The notes beneath the pieces were generated by a model. It searched no databases, was not told the origin of the DNA, and worked only from the letters and a program-made list of their open reading frames with translations. This document shows, piece by piece, positions 8,795 to 18,748 of a stretch of 64,000 bases of DNA. The translations under genes were made by a program, and so were the position numbers. Every line of letters starts with the position of its first letter. The stretch's first letter is position 1. Source of the DNA: Bifidobacterium breve (GTDB lineage Bacteria; Actinomycetota; Actinomycetes; Nanopelagicales; Nanopelagicaceae); NCBI GenBank assembly GCA_945883755.1, contig CAMCXX010000003.1:34468-98467 (forward strand), in the 5' to 3' direction.

Positions 8795-10153
8795 CTACCC
8801 AACCTTTTGCAAGAGTGCCATAAACATACTGTCAGAGTTATCGCGGTGGCTCCACAATTGAACTGTGCCATCTGGTAAGTGTCCAGCAATATTTGCTCCA
8901 GGTAGGCTTCCGATATCAAGTAAGCCCATATCGGGGTAATCCGCGAGGAAATTCATAACTTGGGCTTTACTCTCGCTTAGATGAGGCGAACAGGTAACGT
9001 AGGCAATTATCCCACCTGGATTAAGTAACTCTCTTGCACTGCTTAGTAACTCTCGTTGGATAACAACCAACTCCTTCAAATCCTTTAATGTTCTGCGCCA
9101 TCTAGCTTCCGGACGCCTACGTAAAGCACCGAGCCCAGAACATGGTGCATCAACTAAAATACGATCAAATTTGCGATCAAAGTTTTGAGGTACCCGTCCA
9201 TCAAGAGATATCACCTGTTGATTATTAACAACCCGTTTCACTAATTCAGCGCGATGGGCAATAGGTTCATTAGCGAGAAAATCAGCCATCGGCTCGCGCT
9301 CACTCAAGGAGTAAAACAGATACGCAGCTTTACCGCCAGGGCCAGCACACATATCTAACCATCCCAAGTTTGGTTTCCAAGTTGCTAGAAAATTCTCAAC
9401 CACAATCTGTGATCCACGATCTTGGACACCAGCTCTTCGTTCAATAATTGGCGTAAATTCAGAGGGAATTACCTCAATTTGATATCCATTTACAACACCG
9501 GAGATCGGCTGCGCACCAAACTGCTCAAACTCTTCAACTGATGATTTGCCTGGCCAGCGCACAATATCTGGCTTGGCCGCTTTATTATCTGCTTGTAATA
9601 ACTCCTCTACCTCAGCCCAATTTTTTAACTGATCATAAAATGAATTTACTATCCAGATTGGATGGCTGTATTCAATGCTCAGCCTTTGCGCTATTGGAAA
9701 ATCCTTTATCTCCTCTTCAATCTTTGAATCAATCGCAACCTTACGTAACACCGCATTTACATAACTAGCCTTGGAATCACCAGCCACATATCTGGCCACT
9801 TCAACCGTCTCTCCCACCGCGGCATGATCTGGGACTCGCATCTGGGTAAGTTGATGTATTCCCATACGAAGTAGATCTTGAATCTGCGTATCTAAACTTT
9901 CAAAATCTCGATCTATATATTTTTTGGCAATAAAATCATGCCTGTGCTGCATTCGTAATGTTCCGTAAGAGATCTCAGTAGCAAGATTTCGATCTATTGG
10001 CAGCAATTTACTTTTACGTAAAAGCTCTGGCAATCTAATGTTGGCAAATGCACCTTCACGATTAACCTGAGTAATTAACTCATAAGCTAGTAATCTAGCT
10101 TTGCTGGGTGATGGCTTACGCAAAAGAGAGCTCAGCCTTGCTTCGCAAACCAT
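8795..10153 (-). CDS. rsmB: 16S rRNA (cytosine-C5) methyltransferase RsmB
   Basis: RsmB (Sun/Fmu) methylates C967 of 16S rRNA using S-adenosylmethionine. The 452-residue protein has an N-terminal NusB-like RNA-binding domain (about 15-145) and a C-terminal Rossmann methyltransferase domain with the SAM loop DMCAGPGGK, the DAPCSG motif carrying one catalytic cysteine, and YVTCSPHLSE carrying the other. The annotated start overlaps the end of fmt by 38 nt, indicating cotranscription; a start slightly further in is possible. Confidence 0.94.
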   Translation of the reverse strand: MVCEARLSSLLRKPSPSKARLLAYELITQVNREGAFANIRLPELLRKSKLLPIDRNLATEISYGTLRMQHRHDFIAKKYIDRDFESLDTQIQDLLRMGIHQLTQMRVPDHAAVGETVEVARYVAGDSKASYVNAVLRKVAIDSKIEEEIKDFPIAQRLSIEYSHPIWIVNSFYDQLKNWAEVEELLQADNKAAKPDIVRWPGKSSVEEFEQFGAQPISGVVNGYQIEVIPSEFTPIIERRAGVQDRGSQIVVENFLATWKPNLGWLDMCAGPGGKAAYLFYSLSEREPMADFLANEPIAHRAELVKRVVNNQQVISLDGRVPQNFDRKFDRILVDAPCSGLGALRRRPEARWRRTLKDLKELVVIQRELLSSARELLNPGGIIAYVTCSPHLSESKAQVMNFLADYPDMGLLDIGSLPGANIAGHLPDGTVQLWSHRDNSDSMFMALLQKVG

Positions 10154-11033
10154 TAAAGAAGTCGGCCCCGCTCATCTCCTTGCGACCTTCAGGAGTAACC
10201 GAAATTAACTCCACAGCAAAATCATTTGTCGCAATCAATAATTTACCATCGATCAGGCTGCCAACTCCCCTGCCTGCCATAGATCGGTTGCTTACTGCCA
10301 AGCGATTAATCCGAATGCGTTGCCCATTTAGTTCGGTAAAAATACCTGGATTTTCAGATAATGCTCGATACTGATTGTAGATACTCGCTGCTGATGAGCT
10401 CCAATTAACGCGGCCAGCTTCCTTCAATATCTTTGGCGCAACAGAGGCTTTTATATTTGATTGAGGCAATCCTTTCTCGCCACTCTTGATGGCAAGAATG
10501 CTCTCCTTCAGTAAATCACCGCTTAGAGCACTTAATTTTTTAAGAAGTGAGTTTGTTGAATCATCTGTATCTATATCAACAAGTTGCTGTCTAAGAATTG
10601 GTCCAGTATCCATTCCTTCATCAAGACTGAATACAGTTATTCCAGTTTTAGTGTCTCCATTCAAAAGCGTCCATTGCACAGGTGCTGCACCCCGATACTT
10701 TGGTAAAAGTGAGAAATGCAGATTAATGCAGCCATACTTTGGAGTTTGCAAGACTGGTAAGGAAAGAATATGGCCGTACGCAATTGTGATCAAAAGTTCG
10801 ATCTCATTTGTTCGAAGAAAATGGAGCAACTCTGCTTGATCGCTGGGTTTAAATACTTTTAACTCTTTTGATCCCGCCCATTGAGCAAATAGATTCTCTG
10901 CAAATTTCTGCCCTCTTCCAGAGGCTTTATCTGGATTAGTGAAAATTGAAACAATCTCAACATCTGCCCAACCTAATAAGCTTTCTATCGCATCAGTTGA
11001 AACCAATGAGGAAGAGGCGATCGCTATCTTCAA
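10116..11033 (-). CDS. fmt: Methionyl-tRNA formyltransferase
   Basis: Fmt transfers a formyl group from 10-formyl-THF to initiator Met-tRNA. The 305-residue protein has the Rossmann N-terminal domain and the family's HFSLLPKYRGAAPVQW segment, followed by a G-TVF/DEGMDTGPI region. The C-terminal beta-barrel domain occupies about residues 205-305. It starts 3 nt after def, the classical def-fmt pairing: Def later removes the formyl group that Fmt adds. Confidence 0.96.
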   Translation of the reverse strand: MKIAIASSSLVSTDAIESLLGWADVEIVSIFTNPDKASGRGQKFAENLFAQWAGSKELKVFKPSDQAELLHFLRTNEIELLITIAYGHILSLPVLQTPKYGCINLHFSLLPKYRGAAPVQWTLLNGDTKTGITVFSLDEGMDTGPILRQQLVDIDTDDSTNSLLKKLSALSGDLLKESILAIKSGEKGLPQSNIKASVAPKILKEAGRVNWSSSAASIYNQYRALSENPGIFTELNGQRIRINRLAVSNRSMAGRGVGSLIDGKLLIATNDFAVELISVTPEGRKEMSGADFFNGLRSKAELSFA

Positions 11034-11036
11034 TGG

Positions 11037-11597
11037 CTAAAACCCAGCGCCAAATGTCTGGTGAGGTGAAATTTTAATACGAGGGGTTAAACCACTCTCT
11101 GCCGCTACGCCAAACCACTCTGACTCACGAATCTCTTTCATCGCGGCTTTGCGATTAACCTGACTCAAACGATCAATAAATAAAATACCATCTAAGTGAT
11201 CAGTTTCATGTTGCAGAGCACGCGCTAATAACTCACTGCCTTCAATTGTAATTGGATCACCATGCATATTAAATCCTTTAGCTACTACCCGAAGAGCTCT
11301 TGGGGTTTCATAGGTAAGCTCTGGAAAAGATAAACATCCTTCCAACCCTTCCTGTAACTCATCACTTAAATCTAAAGATGGGTTGACCAGATGCCCAAGC
11401 TCGTCATCAACATCCCAAACAAAGACTCGCAACTGCACCCCTATTTGTGGCGCAGCTAAACCTGCCCCAGGTGCGTTTTGCATGGTTTCCGTCAAATCCT
11501 TCACCAATTTGCGCAACTCTTTATCAAAATCCACAACTGGTGCAGCGGGTGAAAGAAGAACTGGATCTCCAAATAGCCTTATTGGTTGGATGCTCAT
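11037..11597 (-). CDS. def: Peptide deformylase
   Basis: Def removes N-formyl groups from nascent proteins. All three signature motifs are intact in this 186-residue protein: GAGLAAPQIG near residue 43, EGCLSFPE with the metal-binding cysteine, and QHETDHLDG with the two metal histidines and catalytic glutamate. It lies between priA and fmt in one minus-strand unit. Confidence 0.97.
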   Translation of the reverse strand: MSIQPIRLFGDPVLLSPAAPVVDFDKELRKLVKDLTETMQNAPGAGLAAPQIGVQLRVFVWDVDDELGHLVNPSLDLSDELQEGLEGCLSFPELTYETPRALRVVAKGFNMHGDPITIEGSELLARALQHETDHLDGILFIDRLSQVNRKAAMKEIRESEWFGVAAESGLTPRIKISPHQTFGAGF

Positions 11598-11633
11598 GAG
11601 TTAATGATACGACACAATAAGGTCGAGAACTCG

Positions 11634-13526
11634 CTATAAATTGTAGGTATCAAAACGAATATCAAAGATTGTTCTACCTTTGACTCCCTGGACCCTTACC
11701 ACATCATCTAGTAATTCAACCAGGGTTGCTGCTGAAAGTATATCTGCTCTGATTATCAGATAACTTTTAAACTCATCAATTGAAATTGGTCCAGAAAGTA
11801 AAAATGAGTATTTACCTCTTAAGTTTTCCGCAAACTTTGCGAGTTCATGAGACTCACCTTTAATGGTTGCCGTCCGATAAAAAGGTGGCAGGTGAGATTG
11901 CTCGCGAGCCAGCAAATCATCCATGTTAAAGCTTTGCCTTCTTAATACTTGTTGGGTTGCGGGATGATTATTTGGAAGCGACAGATAGTAATCGCCACCA
12001 TCCTTTACTCGTGATAAAAGATCAAACCAAAGATGCTTAGACTCCTCTTCAGCACGCAATGTTGCTTGGTTATAAATCCGTTCACAATCAAGCAAGATCA
12101 CAGCTGAATAAAGCGTGAATGGCTCAGACCCTCGAGTTGCTATGACAATCTGATTTTGGTTGGGATCAAGTAAGGCCACTTGATCTTTCTTCGAGGTCAT
12201 AACCTTTATGCCCGACACTGCCTTTCCAATCTCTTCGGCGGTCCTGTCTATTCCCTTGCTAATAACAAATGGGGATGCATTACCGCAATGATCGCATCGC
12301 CATTGCTGGTCAATCTTTGCGCACAAATAACATGAAGGAGCAGCATTTTGTTTTTCAATTCTTAGCTTACCGCCACAATTGCATCTAGCCATATTTTTAC
12401 ATTTACTACACAAAAAAACATTGGCATAGCCCTTCTCGGCTACAGATACTAAAACATTGCCCGATTTGACTGCATCTTTGATCACTGAGATATATGAAGT
12501 AGCAGAATCAACATTGTGGAAATTACATTTGATGCTTTCTGTAAGATTTAATCTATCCATCCAACCTATTGAGATTAATCTATTGATTTCTAAGGAATGA
12601 TATGAGTTTAAGAAAATGAGAGATGTGCTGGTTGATCGCAATAAGGTAACATCACGCGTATTCCAACCGGGAGATCTCTGCTCATAATGCGAAAAATCAT
12701 TATCATTAACGACAATTACTGTTGAGTTCACTGGTAATTTAGTAAATGCACCGCTGCGGTTTGCCAAAATAACTACCTGTTGATCACCATTTGCTGCTAA
12801 GAAAGATTGATATCTGGCATCTCTATCAGCTCTTGTATCCAAAGCAACAAAGAGTGATTTAAACTCATTGGCCAAATACTCTTTATAATAATCAAACTCC
12901 CGAAAGTCAGAAACTAGGATTAAAACCGAGCCAAGATTAAATCGGAGCTTGGTTAACTCAACCAAAACCTTGAATTTAAGCACGCCAGCAGGGGGCGATA
13001 TTGCACATTTTAAATTCAAATCATTTGTAACTTTTCCATAATCCTCATTCTTAATAAACGGTAAATATTCACTCGTAACTTTTTTGGGAGCATACGAAGT
13101 AGAAAGTTGGATAATCCGTTTTGGCTTAGCTGGGATTGGCGGAATATGATTGTTTAACAAACTCCAAAGATTTCCACCAAATCTATCCCTAACCTTCTGG
13201 AAATGAGCCAGATGGCTCTCATCAATCATTCCGGGATTGCCAATTACCGATAACAGATCCTTGTGCTTTCTGGATTCTTTATCTGTGACGAAACGAAGAA
13301 TTAAACCTTTTGTAACAGTATGTCCATACTCAATCTTTACTAAAGATCCCACGATTGCAGTATCGACGAGATCAGCTGGGACGCGATAGGTATAAATCTG
13401 CTCTAAATATGAAACTGGAGTTTCAACAAGAACCTCCACCAATAAGCCATCTAATTGATCGCTGCTAGAGAGCTTTATCTTTTTGCTTGGGCTTTTCTGG
13501 CGCTTTAGCTTTAGTGGCGCAACCAC
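11634..13526 (-). CDS. priA: PriA-like primosomal protein lacking helicase motifs
   Basis: PriA restarts stalled replication forks. The 630-residue protein has the N-terminal 3'-DNA-binding domain and the cysteine-rich zinc module (about 375-425, with paired Cys-x2-Cys motifs). The Walker A lysine motif is absent: the corresponding region reads GSVLILVSD, and the DEAH box is replaced by NDND. Loss of ATPase motifs is known for actinobacterial PriA, so this is probably a functional structural form, not a broken gene. Order priA-def-fmt is conserved in the phylum. Confidence 0.88.
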   Translation of the reverse strand: MVAPLKLKRQKSPSKKIKLSSSDQLDGLLVEVLVETPVSYLEQIYTYRVPADLVDTAIVGSLVKIEYGHTVTKGLILRFVTDKESRKHKDLLSVIGNPGMIDESHLAHFQKVRDRFGGNLWSLLNNHIPPIPAKPKRIIQLSTSYAPKKVTSEYLPFIKNEDYGKVTNDLNLKCAISPPAGVLKFKVLVELTKLRFNLGSVLILVSDFREFDYYKEYLANEFKSLFVALDTRADRDARYQSFLAANGDQQVVILANRSGAFTKLPVNSTVIVVNDNDFSHYEQRSPGWNTRDVTLLRSTSTSLIFLNSYHSLEINRLISIGWMDRLNLTESIKCNFHNVDSATSYISVIKDAVKSGNVLVSVAEKGYANVFLCSKCKNMARCNCGGKLRIEKQNAAPSCYLCAKIDQQWRCDHCGNASPFVISKGIDRTAEEIGKAVSGIKVMTSKKDQVALLDPNQNQIVIATRGSEPFTLYSAVILLDCERIYNQATLRAEEESKHLWFDLLSRVKDGGDYYLSLPNNHPATQQVLRRQSFNMDDLLAREQSHLPPFYRTATIKGESHELAKFAENLRGKYSFLLSGPISIDEFKSYLIIRADILSAATLVELLDDVVRVQGVKGRTIFDIRFDTYNL

Positions 13527-13529
13527 TGA

Positions 13530-14720
13530 TTAATTAACTAAACCTTTCAGTTGATTTACTCGGTCTGTTTTTTCCCAAGTGAAGGTATCTATGTTGCGAC
13601 CAAAGTGACCATATGCTGCCGTTTGTGAGTATATGGGCCTTAACAATTGAAGATCTCGAATAATCGCTGCTGGGCGCAGATCAAAAACAGTACTAACTGC
13701 AGTACTGATCTTTCCTAAATCATATTTATTTGTGCCAAAGGTTTCGATAAATAAACCAACTGGTTGCGCCTTTCCAATTGCGTAAGCGACCTGAACCTCG
13801 CATCTATCAGCTAAACCAGCCGCCACAATATTTTTAGCCACCCAGCGCATCGCATAGGCTGCTGATCTATCCACCTTAGATGGATCTTTTCCGCTAAATG
13901 CTCCGCCGCCATGACGAGCCATGCCGCCATAAGTGTCAACAATAATTTTCCTTCCGGTAAGTCCGGCATCTCCCATCGGACCACCAATTACAAATCGCCC
14001 AGTTGGATTTATTAATATCTTCATCTTTGATAGATCTAAATCTAAACTTTTTAATATTGGTTCAATTACAAACTTCTTAATCTCCGGCGCTAATTTCTTC
14101 TCTAGATCAATATCAGGTGCATGCTGTGATGAGATGACTATTGTGTCTAGCGCTACCGCTTTATCACCTTGATACTCAATAGTGACCTGAGTTTTGCCAT
14201 CGGGCCGCAGGTAGTTCAACTCGCCGCTTTTTCGAACATCTGTTAACTGCTTAGCTAGTTTGTGCGCAAGTGATATGGGTAGTGGCATTAGCTCAGGGGT
14301 GTCATTGCACGCGTAGCCGAACATCAAACCTTGATCACCAGCACCTTGCAGATCTAATGGATCTACTGAGGAGCCCACTCTATTTTCAAAGGCATCATCA
14401 ACGCCTTGAGCGATATCTTGAGATTGCTGACCAATTGAAATAGAAACTCCACAACTATTCCCATCAAAACCTTTTTCGGATGAGTCGTATCCAATTCGCA
14501 AAACTGTATCTCTGACTATGTTCATTACATCTGCGTAACCATCAGTTGTTACTTCACCTGCAACATGCACCTGTCCAGTTGTAATTAAGGTCTCTACCGC
14601 TACCCTGCTTTTTGGATCTTGCGCAAGTAATGAATCCAAAATTGCATCAGAGATTTGGTCCGCGATTTTATCTGGATGACCCTCAGTTACCGATTCAGAT
14701 GTAAATAAACGATTCTCCAT
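13530..14720 (-). CDS. metK: S-adenosylmethionine synthetase
   Basis: MetK makes S-adenosylmethionine from methionine and ATP. The 396-residue protein is full length, with the N-terminal [13 protein letters not shown] motif, the [12 protein letters not shown] motif (about 119-130), and the glycine-rich [16 protein letters not shown] phosphate loop. It sits 4 nt from priA and 4 nt from coaBC. No SAM riboswitch-like structure is visible, and there is no room for one. Confidence 0.98.
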   Translation of the reverse strand: MENRLFTSESVTEGHPDKIADQISDAILDSLLAQDPKSRVAVETLITTGQVHVAGEVTTDGYADVMNIVRDTVLRIGYDSSEKGFDGNSCGVSISIGQQSQDIAQGVDDAFENRVGSSVDPLDLQGAGDQGLMFGYACNDTPELMPLPISLAHKLAKQLTDVRKSGELNYLRPDGKTQVTIEYQGDKAVALDTIVISSQHAPDIDLEKKLAPEIKKFVIEPILKSLDLDLSKMKILINPTGRFVIGGPMGDAGLTGRKIIVDTYGGMARHGGGAFSGKDPSKVDRSAAYAMRWVAKNIVAAGLADRCEVQVAYAIGKAQPVGLFIETFGTNKYDLGKISTAVSTVFDLRPAAIIRDLQLLRPIYSQTAAYGHFGRNIDTFTWEKTDRVNQLKGLVN

Positions 14721-14724
14721 CTGC

Positions 14725-15924
14725 TCAGCCTAACTCAACCAGCAATTGATCAAGCAATATTTCAGAGAGCGTGTCCTTAGAGATAATTGGAATATCAATT
14801 ACGGTTCCTGATTTGGCGATCAACATCCCGGTTGTTTGATCTGAACCAAACACTTTTCCATCTGAAACATCATTTACATATATAAGATCTAAGCCCTTAG
14901 CAAGAAGTTTATCTCGGCCAGCAGATTGTAATTTTTGCAGCTCAATAGATGTTTCAGCGGCAAAGCCAACAACTATCTGTCCTTTTTGTTTCATCATTCC
15001 TACACCTGCGACAATATCGGGATTTAACACGATATCAATCGGCTGGATCTCTTGCTTGTGCAATTTATGATCTGAACTCTGAGCCACCTTAAAATCTGAG
15101 ACCGCTGCACTCATAATTAATGCATCCGAGAATGGAAATTCAGCTTTTACGACGGTATCCATTTCATCAGCTGTTTCAACAAAGGTGGTAGTAATTCCAT
15201 CAATTACCGGTAGTTGAGTATTTGCAGCAATCAAATGTACTTGTGCTCCTCGTTTTGCTGCGGCATATGCCAATGCAAATCCCTGCTTGCCGCTGGATCT
15301 ATTGCCGATAAACCTAACTGGATCGATATTTTCACGTGTTCCACCCGCGGTTATTAATATTTTCTTCCCAAGTAAATCTGCATTTCGAAGTAAATGCTGG
15401 TTGATCTCATCAATTATGCGTGCCACCTCTGGGTATCTGCCGACACCAACATCATCTCCCGTCATTCTTCCGTGATCTGGTTCAATGACGAGGAAGCCTC
15501 GTTGGCGCAGGATATTTACATTGGAAATAGTCGCTGGGTTTGACCACATCTCTGGATGCATAGCCGGAACTAAAATCTTTGGTTTAGTTGATGCTAAAAC
15601 AATATTTGTTAACAAATCATCGGCTCGACCTTGTGCCAATCGTGACAAGAGATCGGCGGTGGTTGGAGCAATGACAATCGCACTACAATTTTGAGCTAAA
15701 GCTATGTGAGGAACATCTTCCACATCACTCCAGAGATCGGTATAAACCTTTCTTCCGGAGAGCGCTGCCCATGTAGAAGCTCCGACAAAATTTAAACTAG
15801 ATTGTGTTGGAACTACTGAGACAACAAAGCCATTATCTTGTAACCGTCTTACCAGTTCACAGGATTTATAGGCTGAGATTCCACCACCAATGCCTAAAAG
15901 TATCTGCCGACCACGAACAAACAT
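14725..15924 (-). CDS. coaBC: Bifunctional CoaBC (phosphopantothenoylcysteine synthetase/decarboxylase)
   Basis: CoaBC carries out two steps of coenzyme A synthesis: joining cysteine to phosphopantothenate and decarboxylating the product. The N-terminal flavoprotein domain (CoaC, about 1-185) has GGISAYK and the substrate motif PAMHPEMW; histidine in place of the usual asparagine is common in actinobacteria. The C-terminal CoaB domain (about 190-399) has [23 protein letters not shown]. The total of 399 residues is normal for the fused enzyme. It follows rpoZ by 9 nt. Confidence 0.96.
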   Translation of the reverse strand: MFVRGRQILLGIGGGISAYKSCELVRRLQDNGFVVSVVPTQSSLNFVGASTWAALSGRKVYTDLWSDVEDVPHIALAQNCSAIVIAPTTADLLSRLAQGRADDLLTNIVLASTKPKILVPAMHPEMWSNPATISNVNILRQRGFLVIEPDHGRMTGDDVGVGRYPEVARIIDEINQHLLRNADLLGKKILITAGGTRENIDPVRFIGNRSSGKQGFALAYAAAKRGAQVHLIAANTQLPVIDGITTTFVETADEMDTVVKAEFPFSDALIMSAAVSDFKVAQSSDHKLHKQEIQPIDIVLNPDIVAGVGMMKQKGQIVVGFAAETSIELQKLQSAGRDKLLAKGLDLIYVNDVSDGKVFGSDQTTGMLIAKSGTVIDIPIISKDTLSEILLDQLLVELG

Positions 15925-15933
15925 GGCGATTGG

Positions 15934-16212
15934 TTATTTTGAATTGGTTGGTGCTTGTGGTTCTAAATTTTCGATTGTAAGCAAACCTTCATTTATCTCG
16001 CGCAACGCGATTGATAATGGTTTTTCATGAACATATGTCTCAACAAGAGGGCCAACATACTCAAGTAATCCCTCACCTAGTTGTGAGTAGTACGCATTAA
16101 TTTGACGAGCTCGCTTAGCCGCATAGAGAACTAAGCTGTACTTTGAACCAGCTTTATCTAATAGGGCATCTATTGGTGGATTTGTGATCCCATCGAGTGC
16201 TTGATTGCTCAT
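15934..16212 (-). CDS. rpoZ: RNA polymerase omega subunit
   Basis: Omega assists assembly of RNA polymerase around beta-prime. The 92-residue protein has the family core: [31 protein letters not shown] with the conserved KRARQIN helix, then a C-terminal helix. I chose ATG 16212 over the TTG six nucleotides upstream because GGAG (16220-16223) lies 7 nt before the ATG. Gene order gmk-rpoZ-coaBC-metK is standard for actinobacteria. Confidence 0.96.
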   Translation of the reverse strand: MSNQALDGITNPPIDALLDKAGSKYSLVLYAAKRARQINAYYSQLGEGLLEYVGPLVETYVHEKPLSIALREINEGLLTIENLEPQAPTNSK

Positions 16213-16254
16213 CTTCAAACTCCAATTTTCATCTTTTTATCTATCTTGCTTAAT

Positions 16255-17121
16255 CTAATGAAGGGCTAAAGATACCAGTTCCTGGACAACCTGCTCTACC
16301 TTTGTATTTACCAGCACAAAATCAAACTCAGAAGCGGCCTTCAACTCCTCCTTTGCCTTATTTAAGCGCATTTCCAGTGATTGGCTAGATTCAGTTCCTC
16401 TATTTACTAATCGGCTCTCTAGCTCTATCCAAGAAGGTGGTTCAATAAAGATTAAAACCGCCTCCTTTACTTTCTTTCTGATCTGTCTGGCACCATTTAA
16501 TTCAATCTCGAGCACCACATTTAAACCTTGTTCTAAAGCTTTGGTAACTGGTAATGCTGGGGTTCCATACTTTGCGCCAGTGAACTCCGCCCACTCCAAG
16601 AACTCATTATTTTCAACCATCTGATCAAATCGTTCATTGGTCACAAATAGATAATCTTTTCCATCTACTTCACCTTGGCGCAGAGCACGAGTTGTGGCAG
16701 AGATTGATACCCAGAAATTATCAAAGTTTCGAAGCCCTTTTGTAATGGTGCTCTTGCCAACCCCGCTAGGACCTGAAACAACTAAGAGCTTGCCTGGTAT
16801 AGGCGCAGTTTTCATAAGCAAAAACTCCTCCCTAAGTAGCTCGCGTTGTTTCTTACCAACGCCACCAATTCTACGCGATCTCGATATTCCAGTTCGCTCA
16901 AATATGATATTTACTCTTTTCTCACCAACACCTGGAACGCAGTTCAATGCTTCCATTAACTTCATACGCTGTATACATTCGCGCTGATCATTGAACAGGT
17001 CGAAAAATGACAAGGCGCCATCTGAGATGGATTTCTTAACAACCGCCCTATCTTGCCTAGCCTTAACCGCCTTCATACCAGCAGCAGATCTAGCCTCATT
17101 ACTTAATTTTGGTGGCAACAT
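16255..17121 (-). CDS. Fusion of integration host factor (mIHF) and guanylate kinase
   Basis: A single 288-residue frame joins two proteins that are separate neighbours (mihF, gmk) in other actinobacteria. Residues 1-102 match mIHF, the nucleoid protein, including the VPGVGEKRV helix-hairpin-helix-like segment and the C-terminal RRIGGVGKKQRELL. Residues 103-288 are a complete 186-residue guanylate kinase (GMP to GDP) with P-loop GPSGVGKST (117-125) and a typical GMP-binding domain. There is no stop between them. An internal ATG at 16815 is preceded by GGGAGGAG at 9 nt, so Gmk could also be made alone. Confidence 0.93.
   Translation of the reverse strand: MLPPKLSNEARSAAGMKAVKARQDRAVVKKSISDGALSFFDLFNDQRECIQRMKLMEALNCVPGVGEKRVNIIFERTGISRSRRIGGVGKKQRELLREEFLLMKTAPIPGKLLVVSGPSGVGKSTITKGLRNFDNFWVSISATTRALRQGEVDGKDYLFVTNERFDQMVENNEFLEWAEFTGAKYGTPALPVTKALEQGLNVVLEIELNGARQIRKKVKEAVLIFIEPPSWIELESRLVNRGTESSQSLEMRLNKAKEELKAASEFDFVLVNTKVEQVVQELVSLALH
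16825..16832 (-). promoter_or_regulatory. Internal Shine-Dalgarno before the Gmk part of the fusion
   Basis: GGGAGGAG on the minus strand, 9 nt before the in-frame ATG at 16815 (residue 103), is the longest ribosome-binding-like sequence noticed in this region. It may be a relic of a separate gmk gene, or may allow free Gmk to be made from the same message. Confidence 0.6.
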
Positions 17122-17126
17122 AAGCT

Positions 17127-17816
17127 TTAAATTGATTGGTGAATCTCTGTGATCTTATCCTGCATAGCTTGTTCACTATCACCTGAAAATGAAGTTATGG
17201 ATCTTCCAATAACTACAAAGTCAGCACCGTTGCTTAATGCTTCCTTAGGTGTCATCACACGATTTTGATCATTAGCTGGTTCACCAAGTAAACGAACCCC
17301 TGGAGTAATAATCGTAGAATTTGGCGCGATACCCTTCATCTGCTTAGCCTCAAATGGTGAACAAATTAATGATGTTGCTCCTGCTGCTACCGCCTGGTCT
17401 GCCCAACTTCTTGCCGTTCTTGAAATATCCTCTGAGTAACCCAAAGATGAGAACTCATTCTCAGAAAAAGAGGTTAGAACTGTAACTGCGGCGATTGAAC
17501 CACCTGGCAAAGCTTCGGCAGCGGCACGGATCATCTTCGGACCGCCAGCTGCATGCACCGTTAAAAACTTTGGATTAAGTGAGGCAACAGATTCAACCGC
17601 CCCTTTCACAGTATTTGGAATATCATAAAGTTTAAGATCGAGGAATAATTCAAAGTCAAACTCTTTCTGTAAAGCAACAACCGACTCTTTCCCATTTAAT
17701 AGAAAGTATTCAAGCCCTATCTTGAAGTGATTGATTAATGGCCTTGATATCTTGATCCAATTACGCGCTTGGCTTGGATCTTTCGTATCGAGCGCCAAGA
17801 TTATTGGTGAGTTCAT
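17127..17816 (-). CDS. pyrF: Orotidine 5'-phosphate decarboxylase
   Basis: PyrF converts OMP to UMP, the final step of de novo pyrimidine synthesis. The 229-residue protein has the catalytic signature DLKLYDIPNT near residues 60-69 and the phosphate-binding TPGVRL and VVIGRSIT loops. It is the short form known from Escherichia coli and Bacillus, not the roughly 270-residue form of mycobacteria. It overlaps pyrD by 4 nt and precedes the mIHF-Gmk gene by 5 nt. Confidence 0.96.
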   Translation of the reverse strand: MNSPIILALDTKDPSQARNWIKISRPLINHFKIGLEYFLLNGKESVVALQKEFDFELFLDLKLYDIPNTVKGAVESVASLNPKFLTVHAAGGPKMIRAAAEALPGGSIAAVTVLTSFSENEFSSLGYSEDISRTARSWADQAVAAGATSLICSPFEAKQMKGIAPNSTIITPGVRLLGEPANDQNRVMTPKEALSNGADFVVIGRSITSFSGDSEQAMQDKITEIHQSI

Positions 17817-18748
17817 GCGCTTTGCCGATGTGCGTAACCAATAGCTGATTTAAAATCAGTAAAGCCTCTTTCGATTAAAAGTGATTTAAGTTCGTCGCGA
17901 ATCTTAATAACTGCGGTCGGATCACTAAATGTTGCGGTACCTACTGAAATCGCAGTTGCCCCTGCAAGTACAAGCTCTAGCGCATCTCTACCGTTACTAA
18001 CACCACCCATTCCAACTATTGGTGTATTTGGAAAAGCTTGATGTACTTGGTAGATAGCGCGTACCGCTATTGGTCTAATCGCCGGTCCAGATAAACCACC
18101 TGTTTTGCCACCTAATTTAGGTTGCATTGTATTTAAATCGATAACCATTCCCAGCAAGGTATTGATCAAAGCCAACCCATCTACACCAGCCTTTATTACC
18201 GATGCTGCGATCTCAACTATGTCTGTTACATCAGGAGATAATTTGGCAATTATTGGGAGCTCTCCACCAATATTTCTTCGAACAGTTTCAATTACCGCAC
18301 TTGCGGTGTCTGGTTGGCAGGCAAAAACTTGCCCGCGATTTTCAACATTTGGACATGAGATATTCACTTCAATCGCACTTATTCCTTGAACGGCACGTAA
18401 TCTCCTGGCTAAAACTCCGTACTCGTCAACGCTCTCACCAGCAATCGATACAACTACTTTCGCTTTATTCTCAACTAACCAAGGAATATCTCTCTCTAAG
18501 AAAAGATCGATTCCTGGTCCTTGTAATCCAATTGAATTAAGCATGCCACTAGGTGTTTCCGCCATCCGAGGAGTAATTCGACCCGTTCGTGGTTTATTCA
18601 TAATTGATTTTGTAACTATTGCACCAATCTCTGAGAGCGGAAAAAATTGGGATAACTCTTGCCCAGAACTGGCGCAACCGCTTGCTGTGAAGATTGGATT
18701 TTCAAATCTTTTGCTAGCAATCTTTGTTGAAAAATCGAAAGAGTTCAT
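17813..18748 (-). CDS. pyrD: Dihydroorotate dehydrogenase, class 1B catalytic subunit
   Basis: PyrD oxidises dihydroorotate to orotate. The 311-residue FMN protein has GLQGPGIDLF, ISCPNVENRG and the KLSPDVTDI strand of class 1B enzymes, with the class 1 catalytic cysteine region. Class 1B enzymes work as a heterotetramer with PyrK and use NAD+; the pyrK gene is directly upstream with a 4-nt overlap, supporting this assignment. Mycobacteria instead use the quinone-linked class 2 enzyme. Confidence 0.95.
   Translation of the reverse strand: MNSFDFSTKIASKRFENPIFTASGCASSGQELSQFFPLSEIGAIVTKSIMNKPRTGRITPRMAETPSGMLNSIGLQGPGIDLFLERDIPWLVENKAKVVVSIAGESVDEYGVLARRLRAVQGISAIEVNISCPNVENRGQVFACQPDTASAVIETVRRNIGGELPIIAKLSPDVTDIVEIAASVIKAGVDGLALINTLLGMVIDLNTMQPKLGGKTGGLSGPAIRPIAVRAIYQVHQAFPNTPIVGMGGVSNGRDALELVLAGATAISVGTATFSDPTAVIKIRDELKSLLIERGFTDFKSAIGYAHRQSA

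Noticed and set aside
13526..14725. SAM riboswitch for metK
   Set aside because: Only 4 nt separate coaBC and metK, so there is no space for a riboswitch leader.
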